From Desulfomonilia bacterium (GTDB lineage: Bacteria > Desulfobacterota > Desulfomonilia > UBA1062): DNA of 64,000 bases. Below are positions 8,352 to 15,975 of the stretch, piece after piece (within the stretch, counting starts at the first letter, position 1; every line of letters starts with the position of its first letter). The stretch covers positions 358,212-422,211 of the forward strand of contig DATCTV010000062.1 in assembly GCA_036567785.1 (NCBI GenBank), read 5' to 3'. Under the pieces are notes generated by a model that had not been told where the DNA came from, made no database searches, and saw nothing but the letters and a program-made list of their open reading frames with translations. The position numbers and the translations under genes are program-made.

Positions 8352-9206
8352 TCACACAGAGCATGAGAACGCACGTCCTGCGAGCAGAGCTTTTCTCAAA
8401 GGTCGTATCTCAAGCCGTGAACGGTCGATGCCTTCGGCTATATCACATAGCTTTCTGATATTGTATCCAAGGGCAGCAGCCTTATCAAGTATACGTTCAA
8501 AGTCGGCTTTGAAGGCGCCGCCCTCTATCTCTGTATGTACTGGAAGAACCTGAGGCACACTGCTGCCGGCATTTTTTTCAAGTGCTGTGAGGACGCCGTC
8601 AGTTCCGACTTCTTCTATGCATGGAATGTTCGAGGGTATTTCAAGCAGGCCGTTTTCTTCAAAAATGAAAGGGACCTGCGCCCGTGTGCAACTGAGATAT
8701 TTAAAGCCCCAGGCAGCGGCCTCTTTCAAGGCGGATGTGTTCATCATCCACCCGGGTGCTCCGAATGCACCTGGTGCGGTTCCGGTTGCGTCCATATAAG
8801 CGCCCACCATTTTTCTGAACCACTCGTGAATGCCTTTTCTGCCCATGATGCCGAGCCAGTCCTGCCACAGCCTGTGATCCCATGCATGGCAGGCGGTCTC
8901 ATGGCCGAGTTCTGCTATCTGGCGTACTGCTTCGGGATTTGCGGATGCAATCATCGGGGCCTTGAGCAGCGTCCCGTAAAGGGCAGTTTCAATGCCGTAT
9001 GTGCCTGGTGCGTTCGACTTGAGCATTTTCATGAAAAAACGCGGTCTGAACATCTGGATTATCGCAAGACCTGAACGGTCCGGCCCGAAGGTTACGAAAA
9101 AGCTCGCCTTGAGATTACGTTCTCCCAGTGTTTTAAGAAGAGACGGGAGACCGTCCCTGAAACCCCGGTAGGTATCTATATCTACTTTGAGAGCAAGTTC
9201 GGGCAT
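8352..9206 (-). CDS. arnD: 4-deoxy-4-formamido-L-arabinose-phosphoundecaprenol deformylase (ArnD)
   Basis: Removes the formyl group from undecaprenyl-phosphate-Ara4FN so that Ara4N can be moved to lipid A. The 284-residue protein has the NodB/polysaccharide-deacetylase fold with ArnD-type motifs: LKVDIDTYRGFRDG (catalytic/metal Asp pair), GHETACHAWDH (metal-binding His), and the A-P-G-W segment near residue 160. LPVHTEIEGG near 225 matches the ArnD C-terminal motif. No membrane anchor is seen. It is the last gene of the minus-strand arn operon. AGGA about ten bases upstream supports ATG 9206. The 121-base gap to the upstream decarboxylase holds a 17-bp inverted repeat. Confidence 0.9.
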   Translation of the reverse strand: MPELALKVDIDTYRGFRDGLPSLLKTLGERNLKASFFVTFGPDRSGLAIIQMFRPRFFMKMLKSNAPGTYGIETALYGTLLKAPMIASANPEAVRQIAELGHETACHAWDHRLWQDWLGIMGRKGIHEWFRKMVGAYMDATGTAPGAFGAPGWMMNTSALKEAAAWGFKYLSCTRAQVPFIFEENGLLEIPSNIPCIEEVGTDGVLTALEKNAGSSVPQVLPVHTEIEGGAFKADFERILDKAAALGYNIRKLCDIAEGIDRSRLEIRPLRKALLAGRAFSCSV

Positions 9207-9240
9207 TTAAAATTCCTGAATATGAATCTGCAGATCGTCA

Positions 9241-9296
9241 GACTGCATGTAAACCGGTATCATCATATTTAAGTTATATCCGGTTTTCATGCAGTC
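9241..9296. repeat. 17-bp inverted repeat between the ArnA decarboxylase gene and arnD
   Basis: GACTGCATGTAAACCGG (9241-9257) and CCGGTTTTCATGCAGTC (9280-9296) are inverted with one mismatch, around an AT-rich 22-base loop. In the arn mRNA this would form a long hairpin upstream of arnD. It could be an attenuator, an RNA processing site or a small palindromic element. The ACCGG/CCGGT edge is shared with the inverted repeat upstream of the operon (17622-17746). No U-tract follows on the minus strand, so a simple terminator is unlikely. Confidence 0.75.
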
Positions 9297-9327
9297 CCAA
9301 TGCATCATGCCTTCTTTTTGTCGGATT

Positions 9328-10350
9328 CTAAAGTTCATCAAGAAACGCGTTCAAAGTGCGTTTGAGCGCATCATCAAGTTTGATCTTGGGGGACCAGCCC
9401 AGGATCTCCTTTGCCTTTTTGATTGAAGGCACCCTTGTCTGTATGTCCTGGTAGCTTTCTCCGTAGAATTTCTTTGCATCCTGTATGACAATCTTGGAGA
9501 ACTTCTTGTCTTTTTTGTGTGCCGGATGCTCCTTGAACATGACGAGCAGCTTTTCCGCCAGGTCTTTTATAGAGCAGTTGTTTGCGGGGTTTCCGATATT
9601 GAATATCTGGCCGGAAGCCTTGCCGCCTTCATTCCTGATAATTCGCATAAGGCAGTCTATGCCGTCGTCGATGTATGTGAAGGACCTGCTCTGTTTGCCG
9701 CCGTCCACCAGCACGATGGGTTCCTTATATACGAGAGATGCGATGAACTGTGTGACAACGCGAGAAGAGCCTTCCTTGGCTGTTTCTAAAGAATCAAGTC
9801 TCGGGCCGATCCAGTTGAAAGGCCTGAAGAGTGTGAAATCAAGCAGTCCCTTTTCGCCGTATGCCCAGATGACCCTGTCCATCAGCTGCTTTGAACATGA
9901 ATAAATCCAGCGCTGCTTGTTGATCGGGCCGAGAATGAAATTGGATTCGTCCTCCTTGAATTCCTTGTCCGTGCACATGGCGTAGACCTCGGATGTTGAA
10001 GGGAATATCACGCGCTTTTTGTACTGTACGCACTGGCGTACTATCCTAAGATTCTCTTCGAAATCAAGCTGGAACACACCCAGCGGATTTTCCACATAAG
10101 TTTTCGGGGTGGCGATGGCGACCAGCGGAAGAACGGCATCGCACTTTTTTATGTGGTATTCTATCCATTCCTTGTTAATGGCTATGTCGCCCTCGACGAA
10201 ATGGAAGCGGTTGTTGTCCAGTATGCCGGTCATTGCAAGCTTGTCGTCCCTCAAGTCCATTCCGTATACTTCCCAGTCCGTATCGCGCATGATTGTCGCG
10301 CTTAAATGTGAACCGATGAAACCGTTTACGCCGATAATAAGTACTCTCAT
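9328..10350 (-). CDS. arnA (decarboxylase part): UDP-glucuronate decarboxylase, stand-alone counterpart of the ArnA C-terminal domain
   Basis: Oxidatively decarboxylates UDP-glucuronate to UDP-4-keto-pentose, the entry to Ara4N synthesis. The 340-residue protein follows the C-terminal half of E. coli ArnA closely from start to end. It shows [15 protein letters not shown] (NAD-binding GxxGxxG), [32 protein letters not shown], the short-chain-dehydrogenase Y-x3-K (YSCSK) and [12 protein letters not shown]. In E. coli this domain is fused behind a formyltransferase. Here it is a separate gene whose start overlaps the formyltransferase stop by four bases (ATGA), so the two are probably made in step. 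Very sure of family; the split is directly visible. Confidence 0.95.
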   Translation of the reverse strand: MRVLIIGVNGFIGSHLSATIMRDTDWEVYGMDLRDDKLAMTGILDNNRFHFVEGDIAINKEWIEYHIKKCDAVLPLVAIATPKTYVENPLGVFQLDFEENLRIVRQCVQYKKRVIFPSTSEVYAMCTDKEFKEDESNFILGPINKQRWIYSCSKQLMDRVIWAYGEKGLLDFTLFRPFNWIGPRLDSLETAKEGSSRVVTQFIASLVYKEPIVLVDGGKQSRSFTYIDDGIDCLMRIIRNEGGKASGQIFNIGNPANNCSIKDLAEKLLVMFKEHPAHKKDKKFSKIVIQDAKKFYGESYQDIQTRVPSIKKAKEILGWSPKIKLDDALKRTLNAFLDEL

Positions 10351-11258
10351 GTCAATTTTTCTCCTTCATGATTTTTAAAGAACCGGTGGAGATCGTCTCC
10401 TGCCAGTGTTTTTCCGCCGATTTCTATCTCTATCGGAACTATCGAGCCTTTTCCTGAGCCGATAAGGAGGTTCTCTCCATATTCTATCCGGCCGGGCTCG
10501 GAAAAGGAGTTTTCAAGAATTGAGACCTTCCAGAATATGATTTTATCTTCACCGAGCATGGAATAGGCCCCGGGGTAGGGACGGGTTACACCTCTCACCA
10601 GATTGTATATCTGTAAGGCTTCCACGTTCCAGTCGATGCGGCCGTCTTCAGGTTTCCTTCCTCCGAAATATGAGCCTTTGCTAAGGTCCTGAGGAGTCTT
10701 CTTCACAACGCCTCGGGCCATATCGGGCAGGCATTCATCAAGCATGAGCGCTGCCTCGTTCTGTAGTTTTCCGAAGAGCGAATGGGCAGTATCGTCATGG
10801 GAGATTTCAACGCGCCTCTGCGCGACAATCGCCCCTGCGTCGGGTTTGACCTCCATTTCATGCAAAGTTACACCTGTCTCGGTTTCGCCCTTTATAATTA
10901 CCCAGTTGACCGGGCAGCGGCCACGGAATTTCGGGAGCAGCGAGCCGTGCAGGTTATATGCACCGTATTTGGGAATAGAAAGGATATCGCCGGAAATCAT
11001 ATACCTGTAATAGAAGCTGAATATGTAATCCGGTTTCATGCCGATGATTTCGCTGATCCATTCCGGAGTGTTCGGACTTGTTGGTGTTACAAAAGGTATG
11101 CCCTTATCGCGGCACAGTGACTTGACCGAAGAAAACCATACGTTCTCGTCAGGATTGTCCTCATGTGTGAATACCAGAGGGATTGAGAAGCCGTGCTCGA
11201 TCAGCTTCGATATCCCTGTGACTCCCATGTTGTGGTAGGCAAAGACTATCGCCTTCAT
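10347..11258 (-). CDS. arnA (formyltransferase part): UDP-Ara4N formyltransferase, stand-alone counterpart of the ArnA N-terminal domain
   Basis: Transfers a formyl group from N10-formyl-tetrahydrofolate to UDP-L-Ara4N. The protein (303 residues from the chosen start) shows [12 protein letters not shown] (ArnA-like N-terminus), FSFYYRYMI, the [15 protein letters not shown] catalytic Asn/His segment, and V-K-P-D-A-G-A-I with the catalytic Asp. A C-terminal OB-like portion includes GRIDWN and [14 protein letters not shown] chose ATG 11258 over the in-frame ATG at 11270 because it aligns with the start of E. coli ArnA. It is separated from arnC by about 165 bases that hold a dispersed palindromic repeat. 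Confidence 0.92.
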   Translation of the reverse strand: MKAIVFAYHNMGVTGISKLIEHGFSIPLVFTHEDNPDENVWFSSVKSLCRDKGIPFVTPTSPNTPEWISEIIGMKPDYIFSFYYRYMISGDILSIPKYGAYNLHGSLLPKFRGRCPVNWVIIKGETETGVTLHEMEVKPDAGAIVAQRRVEISHDDTAHSLFGKLQNEAALMLDECLPDMARGVVKKTPQDLSKGSYFGGRKPEDGRIDWNVEALQIYNLVRGVTRPYPGAYSMLGEDKIIFWKVSILENSFSEPGRIEYGENLLIGSGKGSIVPIEIEIGGKTLAGDDLHRFFKNHEGEKLT

Positions 11259-11270
11259 TCCGCTACGCAT

Positions 11271-11423
11271 TCAAGCGCCTCCATTGTCTTCTGTGTCGTT
11301 AGCTCCTCAAAAACGGGATCATGAGCATCCTGTTTCGCTCCTCGAGCCAAGCGTAGCGAAGGCGAAGAGACATACATGACTGTATGCCTGCGCAGCTCCC
11401 TCCCTGACTCCTCGGATTGATCT
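11271..11423. repeat. Dispersed palindromic (P-type) repeat inside the arn operon
   Basis: This intercistronic stretch carries the core CATAC-n6-GTATG at 11371-11386, flanked by GC-rich imperfectly complementary arms (GCTCCTCG, GCGTAGCGAAGGCGAAG, CCTGCGCAGC). Core and arms match copies at 17676-17693, 17869-17885, 20128-20144 and 20387-20403. It is the only long gap in an otherwise overlapping operon, consistent with a mobile or REP-like insertion between arnC and the formyltransferase gene. A 62-codon open frame runs through it but looks accidental. Confidence 0.7.
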
Positions 11424-12359
11424 TTAATGCAAAGCGGAATCATGTATTCTCCTTATCGTATATGGAGGACGTTTCTTGACCTCCTTATATATCCTGCCCA
11501 CATATTCCCCCATGATGCCGAATGCAAGGAATTGTGCTCCTATGAAGAAGAACAGTACGGCAAACAGTGTGAATACGCCCTGCGCCGCCCAGTCTGCACC
11601 GAAATAAAACCTGGCCACAGCCAGCACTATACCCAGCGATGTACCTGCTATTGCCAGAATCAGGCCTGTATAAAGCAGGAGTTTAAGGGGAAAATCGGAA
11701 AATGAAGTAACAAGGTCGAACTGAAGCGATATGAGTTTTGCTATCGAATATTTGGATTCTCCTGCGAACCTCTCTTCATGCCCTACCTCGATCTCGGTCA
11801 CCTTTTTTGCAAACGTCGTGGCAAGCGCAGGAATAAAGGTTGAATGCTCCTGGCTCTTTACCATCAGATCAACCACCTCGCGTCTGTAAGCCCTTAGCAT
11901 GCATCCCCAGTCGCTAAGGTTCACGCCTGTGATTTTCCTTGCCCAGCCGTTTACTATCCTGCTCGGAAGCTTTCTGAATATCGAATCCTTGCGCGCATGT
12001 CTCACAGTGCCTACGACCTCAAACCCGCCTTCCTCCATGGTTGATACAAGCCTGGGGATTTCTTCGGGCGGGTTCTGCAGGTCTGCATCCATCGTTATGA
12101 TTATCTCGCCCGTACAGCTTTCAAATCCTGCAAACACTGCAGAATGCTGACCGTAATTTCTCATGAGTTCGACTATCCTGATCTTTTCGCTGGCCCGGGC
12201 TTTTAGAATTTCAAGCGAATTGTCCGAACTGCCATCATCGACAAGCACGATCTCGTAATCCCTGTGCATGCCTTCCATTACCGGCACGAGCCTTTCAAAG
12301 AGCCTGTCAAGCCCCTTTTCCTCGTTGTAGACCGGAATAACCACAGATATCTTGTCCAC
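11424..12359 (-). CDS. arnC: Undecaprenyl-phosphate 4-deoxy-4-formamido-L-arabinose transferase (ArnC)
   Basis: Moves Ara4FN from UDP to undecaprenyl phosphate on the cytoplasmic face. The 311-residue protein is a GT2 enzyme of the ArnC/GtrB type: VVIPVYNEEKG, the VDDGSSDNS nucleotide-binding block, MRNYGQHSA, and MDADLQNPPEE. Its D-W-G-C-M-L-R-A-Y segment is typical of ArnC. Two C-terminal membrane helices lie at about 230-255 and 265-290. Translation starts at GTG 12359, one base after the upstream stop, with GGGAGG lying in the end of that gene. The context of the other arn genes makes ArnC the best call over a generic dolichyl-phosphate-glucose synthase homologue. Confidence 0.9.
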   Translation of the reverse strand: MDKISVVIPVYNEEKGLDRLFERLVPVMEGMHRDYEIVLVDDGSSDNSLEILKARASEKIRIVELMRNYGQHSAVFAGFESCTGEIIITMDADLQNPPEEIPRLVSTMEEGGFEVVGTVRHARKDSIFRKLPSRIVNGWARKITGVNLSDWGCMLRAYRREVVDLMVKSQEHSTFIPALATTFAKKVTEIEVGHEERFAGESKYSIAKLISLQFDLVTSFSDFPLKLLLYTGLILAIAGTSLGIVLAVARFYFGADWAAQGVFTLFAVLFFFIGAQFLAFGIMGEYVGRIYKEVKKRPPYTIRRIHDSALH

Positions 12360-12360
12360 T

Positions 12361-13290
12361 TCAGCTGACCTCCCGGATATTTCCGTATATATATTTCCTG
12401 TTTATGAAAAGCACAATACTGCCTATTCCTACCGCCAGCCACAGGGTAAATACCCTGGCCATGATGGTAGCTAACCCCGCCGCCTGCGCCGGCACCCCTT
12501 CATGCACGATAAGTCCCATGAGACCGGCATCCGTAACTATAAGCCCGCCTGGCAGCATGGAAATAACGCCTATCAGTGTGGAAAAACCGAATATGGCGGT
12601 AGATTTTATTATTCCCATATCGAAACCCAGTCCATTGAGGATTAGAGTAAGCGCCACGCCCTCGCTTGTCCATGCGATAAGCGTTATTGCAAATGAAGCG
12701 ATAAGCGTTCTGAAACCGAAAAGGCCGAACATGTCATCGACAGCCTTTCTAAGGTCATCGGCCCTGTGTTTGAGAGATGGTATCTTTGCGAGAATATCTA
12801 TGCAGAAACCGGAAAATTTCTGGTTCAGCGCCAGAAGCGGCAGCACACAGAGTATGAGAGCGGCCCACATCCCCTTTGCAAAGAGGCCTACGGCAAGAAG
12901 AGATATTACACTCAGGCCTATCATGTCCATGTAAAGCTCAGCTGCGATAACCGGGGTCGATGAAATGAACGACCGGCCGGATAATTTCTTGAGCATCTGA
13001 CTTTTTATCAGGAGGCCGATCTTGCCCGGCGTTGCGCTCATTGAAAGGCCTGAAACAAATATCACAAGGCTTTCTTTCAGGGTTGTCTCATAACCCATTT
13101 TTTTAAGGTATATATGCCATCGTCCGAATTTGATCATGTCATTCATGAAACCGAAAAAGGCGATGAGCGGTATAAGATACCACGGGAAATTCCTGAGCTC
13201 ATTGCCCGCCTTCAACACATCACCCCACATGCCTATGCTTGTAAATGCGATTGCGGCAAGAATAATCGTGAAGATAAGGCCTTTCTTCAA
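12361..13290 (-). CDS. UPF0104/LPG-synthase-TM-like membrane protein, candidate Und-P-Ara4FN flippase
   Basis: A 309-residue polytopic membrane protein with about seven to eight hydrophobic segments, like the AglD/MprF-N-terminal (lysylphosphatidylglycerol synthase TM) family. Recognisable features are FGRWHIYLKKMGYETTLKESLVIFVSGLSMSATPGKIG (the family's S-x-x-P-x-K-x-G element) and LPGGLIVTDAGLMGLIV (the P-G-G-x-G-x-x-E-region equivalent). It sits between arnB (4-base overlap) and arnC (1-base gap). No EmrE-like arnE or arnF gene is present in the window. By position it may carry the lipid-linked sugar across the inner membrane, but that is inference; the family is known to include lipid flippases. 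Confidence 0.78.
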   Translation of the reverse strand: MKKGLIFTIILAAIAFTSIGMWGDVLKAGNELRNFPWYLIPLIAFFGFMNDMIKFGRWHIYLKKMGYETTLKESLVIFVSGLSMSATPGKIGLLIKSQMLKKLSGRSFISSTPVIAAELYMDMIGLSVISLLAVGLFAKGMWAALILCVLPLLALNQKFSGFCIDILAKIPSLKHRADDLRKAVDDMFGLFGFRTLIASFAITLIAWTSEGVALTLILNGLGFDMGIIKSTAIFGFSTLIGVISMLPGGLIVTDAGLMGLIVHEGVPAQAAGLATIMARVFTLWLAVGIGSIVLFINRKYIYGNIREVS

Positions 13291-14408
13291 GCAAGAATCC
13301 TTTTTACCGCCCTGACAACGCTTATAACCTCTTCCTCGGTCATGGAAGGATATATCGGCAGGCTCAAAATTTTTTCTGAGGTATTTTCAGTAACGGGAAG
13401 GCTCGTTTCGCCGAACATGTCTTTGACGTATTTGAGGGTATGGCATGCTGGAAAATGAATGCCGTAGCCGATGTTCTCTTCGGCGAGGGCGGCCATGAAT
13501 TCTCCGCGGCTCATGCTGGTGACCTTTACAACGAAAAGGTGCCAGGAGTGTTTGTGATCGTAGGAGGGGATACCGGGCAGGTCAATGCCCTTTATGTCTT
13601 TCATGCCTGCAAGGTAGGCATTTGCAATCTCGCTGCGTTTTTTTGTTATTATGCCGAGTTTTTTCATCTGGGCGATGCCTATTGCCGCCTGAACGTCGGT
13701 CATGTTGTATTTATAGCCCGGTTCCGTGATGTCATAGCTCGGGTCGGAACCTTTGCCGTAGCGTTTCCATGCGTCACGCTCTATGCCGTGGAACCTCAAT
13801 ATCCTGATACGCTTCATGAGTATTTCATCGCTTCCGGTTATCATGCCGCCTTCGGTTGTCGTTATGTTCTTGATAGGGTGGAATGAAAAGATCGCCAGAT
13901 TTTTCGAACCTATATGTTTGCCCTTGTAATGTGTGTCTATGGCGTGCGCCGCATCTTCTATGATCGGGATATTTCCCGCAGCCGCCTCGATTGCATCCAT
14001 ATCTGCCGGGGCACCTGCAAAATGTACTGGGATGATCGCTTTAGTCTTTTTTGTTATGAGACGTGCGATATCTTCTGGTTTCACCATAAGCGTGTCATAG
14101 TCGCAATCGGCAAAAACCGGCCTGGCTCCAGCAAGCGCTATCTGGTTTACGGTGGAAGCGAATGTCATGGAAGGGGTGATGACCTCGTCTCCGGCGCCTA
14201 TTCCGAGCGCTTTGAGCGTAAGGTGCATGCCTGCAGTCGCCGAGACAAGGGCTATTCCTTCCCTGGCGCCGGTGAGAGAGGCGTATATTTCCTCGAATTC
14301 CTTGCATTTCGGGCCTGTAGTGATCCATCCGCTTCTAAGAACCTTCGTTACTTCCTCGATTTCTTCTTCGCCTATGAAAGGCCTGCTCATGGGAATGAAT
14401 TCGTTCAT
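13287..14408 (-). CDS. arnB: UDP-4-amino-4-deoxy-L-arabinose aminotransferase (ArnB)
   Basis: PLP-dependent transamination of UDP-4-keto-pentose to UDP-L-Ara4N. The 373-residue protein is a DegT/DnrJ/EryC1 aminotransferase. It starts with IPMSRPFIGEEEIEEV, has GDEVITPSMTFASTVN, the P-V-H-F-A-G-x-P-A-D-M segment, IEDAAHAID (cofactor Asp) and the PLP-lysine motif SFHPIKNITTTEGGM. The order of residues is close to ArnB (PmrH). It overlaps both neighbours by four bases, so it is part of one tightly coupled transcript with the two glycosyltransferases upstream. Confidence 0.93.
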   Translation of the reverse strand: MNEFIPMSRPFIGEEEIEEVTKVLRSGWITTGPKCKEFEEIYASLTGAREGIALVSATAGMHLTLKALGIGAGDEVITPSMTFASTVNQIALAGARPVFADCDYDTLMVKPEDIARLITKKTKAIIPVHFAGAPADMDAIEAAAGNIPIIEDAAHAIDTHYKGKHIGSKNLAIFSFHPIKNITTTEGGMITGSDEILMKRIRILRFHGIERDAWKRYGKGSDPSYDITEPGYKYNMTDVQAAIGIAQMKKLGIITKKRSEIANAYLAGMKDIKGIDLPGIPSYDHKHSWHLFVVKVTSMSRGEFMAALAEENIGYGIHFPACHTLKYVKDMFGETSLPVTENTSEKILSLPIYPSMTEEEVISVVRAVKRILA

Positions 14409-15973
14409 TTTTCATCTCCTATTTCGTAGGCTATGCATTTGCCCACTTCATACAATTTATTCCAGCCGGGCTCTTTTACCTCATCATGGGCCAGGATAAT
14501 CCCGTGAGTATTAAGTGCCCATCTTTTAGCCGGACCCTTTTCTGTAAACACAGTGTAAGGCTTATCCAGATAAAAGATTATCTTTGCGTCGTCAGATGAG
14601 AGGTATGAAACCTCCCTGTCCGTGCTCTTCAGCATATTGACCTCGGACCGTAGGTTTCCGGGCAGTTTCGAGACAAAGGGTACTATTCCTGCCGAATAGA
14701 TAAGCCACACCGAAAGCAGACCGGCCATTACCGGAACCGGCTTTGTCCTTATGGAATAAAAGCCCGTGTATATACCGATAACAAGCAGCATTGCGGCAAC
14801 GGGCATGAGGTCCTTAACATTAGCCACAGGTATGAGACCGGGTTTTATTGTGAGGATGAAGACCGGTGCAATCAGACATAACGAGAACAGCAGGCCGGAT
14901 ATGCTGAAGAAAAGCCGGTATCCACTGGATGTGCCGGCGCTTTCAATCTCCGAAAGGAAAAAGCCAACAGTCATCGCTGCAAATGGAAGTGCAGGCAGTA
15001 TGTAATATGACCTGCGCGAGCCGGATAAGGTGAAGAAAAGAAATATGCCTGCAAAGTAGAGCAGAACGGTTTTCATACCCTGATTAGTGAACCTTTTCTG
15101 GCGGAAGATATACACGAACACTGCGGGAAGGAGAATGGACCACGGAGCGAACAGGTCGAATATCCTGATGAAATATACATAGAAAGCGTCTTTATGATCA
15201 AAGGGCGAAAAGAACCTCACCACGTTTTCTTTCCATACAAGATCAAGCGGTTCCATTGAACCCGTTACGGCAGAAGCCAGTGCAGGGATGGAAATAAATA
15301 TCAGGAATCCGAATACTACTGCAGAAATGAAGATATGAGGCTTCGGAAACCATTTCCAGTCTTTCAGGACGAGCGATGCCAGAATTATGGCGAGTGCCGG
15401 TGCTCCCACTGCGGGCAGGCCTTTCAGGTTTGCACCCAGGCCTGTAATTGCCGCGAGAATAAAGAGCCATGCCTTGCCGGAATCATCCTTGTGTCTCAGA
15501 AAATACCATATGGCCAGCATGATGATGGCGGCATTTGACATCTCCACCTGAGCGTTCCTGCCCCAGAACATGAATCCGTAACTGCTCGCAAGCGCCATTA
15601 TCGAAAGTATTCCCGCCTTTTTCCCGGCAAGTCTCGATGCGGTCGAATATGTGAGGATAAGCCAGATAACCGCCCAGATTACCGAGGGCATGCGGGATGC
15701 CGCCTCTGTTACACCGTCCGTGATGTATCCGAAAGGTATGACCTGCCAGTATGATAAAATTGGTTTGTCCCAGTAGGGGTAGTTGCCTAGCATCGGGTGA
15801 AAGAGGTCACCTGTTCTGAACATGTAGCGTGCGATAACAGCCCAGCGGCCTTCGGAGCCCCACAGGGAGGGCATGCCGATGTTTATTAAAAGAGCCGCAG
15901 CCGCAATGATTATGACAGCCGGCGCCATCCATGAACTGACATCGATCCCGTGTGACTTATCTTTATAATCCAT
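14405..15973 (-). CDS. ArnT-like GT39 glycosyltransferase, first copy
   Basis: A 522-residue inner-membrane protein of the ArnT/PMT type, which transfers Ara4N (or another polyprenol-linked sugar) to lipid A in the periplasm. An N-terminal helix is followed by the acidic loop G-S-E-G-R-W-A-V-I-A-R-Y-M (the G-x-x-E/D-x-R element of GT39 enzymes), then N-Y-P-Y-W-D-K-P, about ten further hydrophobic segments and a small soluble C-terminus. The start ATG 15973 lies just after the stop of the second copy, with GAGGG upstream. It overlaps arnB by four bases. A lipid A transferase role is supported by context; which of the two copies does it cannot be told from sequence. Confidence 0.82.
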   Translation of the reverse strand: MDYKDKSHGIDVSSWMAPAVIIIAAAALLINIGMPSLWGSEGRWAVIARYMFRTGDLFHPMLGNYPYWDKPILSYWQVIPFGYITDGVTEAASRMPSVIWAVIWLILTYSTASRLAGKKAGILSIMALASSYGFMFWGRNAQVEMSNAAIIMLAIWYFLRHKDDSGKAWLFILAAITGLGANLKGLPAVGAPALAIILASLVLKDWKWFPKPHIFISAVVFGFLIFISIPALASAVTGSMEPLDLVWKENVVRFFSPFDHKDAFYVYFIRIFDLFAPWSILLPAVFVYIFRQKRFTNQGMKTVLLYFAGIFLFFTLSGSRRSYYILPALPFAAMTVGFFLSEIESAGTSSGYRLFFSISGLLFSLCLIAPVFILTIKPGLIPVANVKDLMPVAAMLLVIGIYTGFYSIRTKPVPVMAGLLSVWLIYSAGIVPFVSKLPGNLRSEVNMLKSTDREVSYLSSDDAKIIFYLDKPYTVFTEKGPAKRWALNTHGIILAHDEVKEPGWNKLYEVGKCIAYEIGDEK

Positions 15974-15975
15974 TC

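Noticed and set aside
11255..11443. 62-codon frame bridging arnC and the formyltransferase gene
   Set aside because: It runs through the palindromic repeat, has no ribosome binding site of note and no recognisable protein features.
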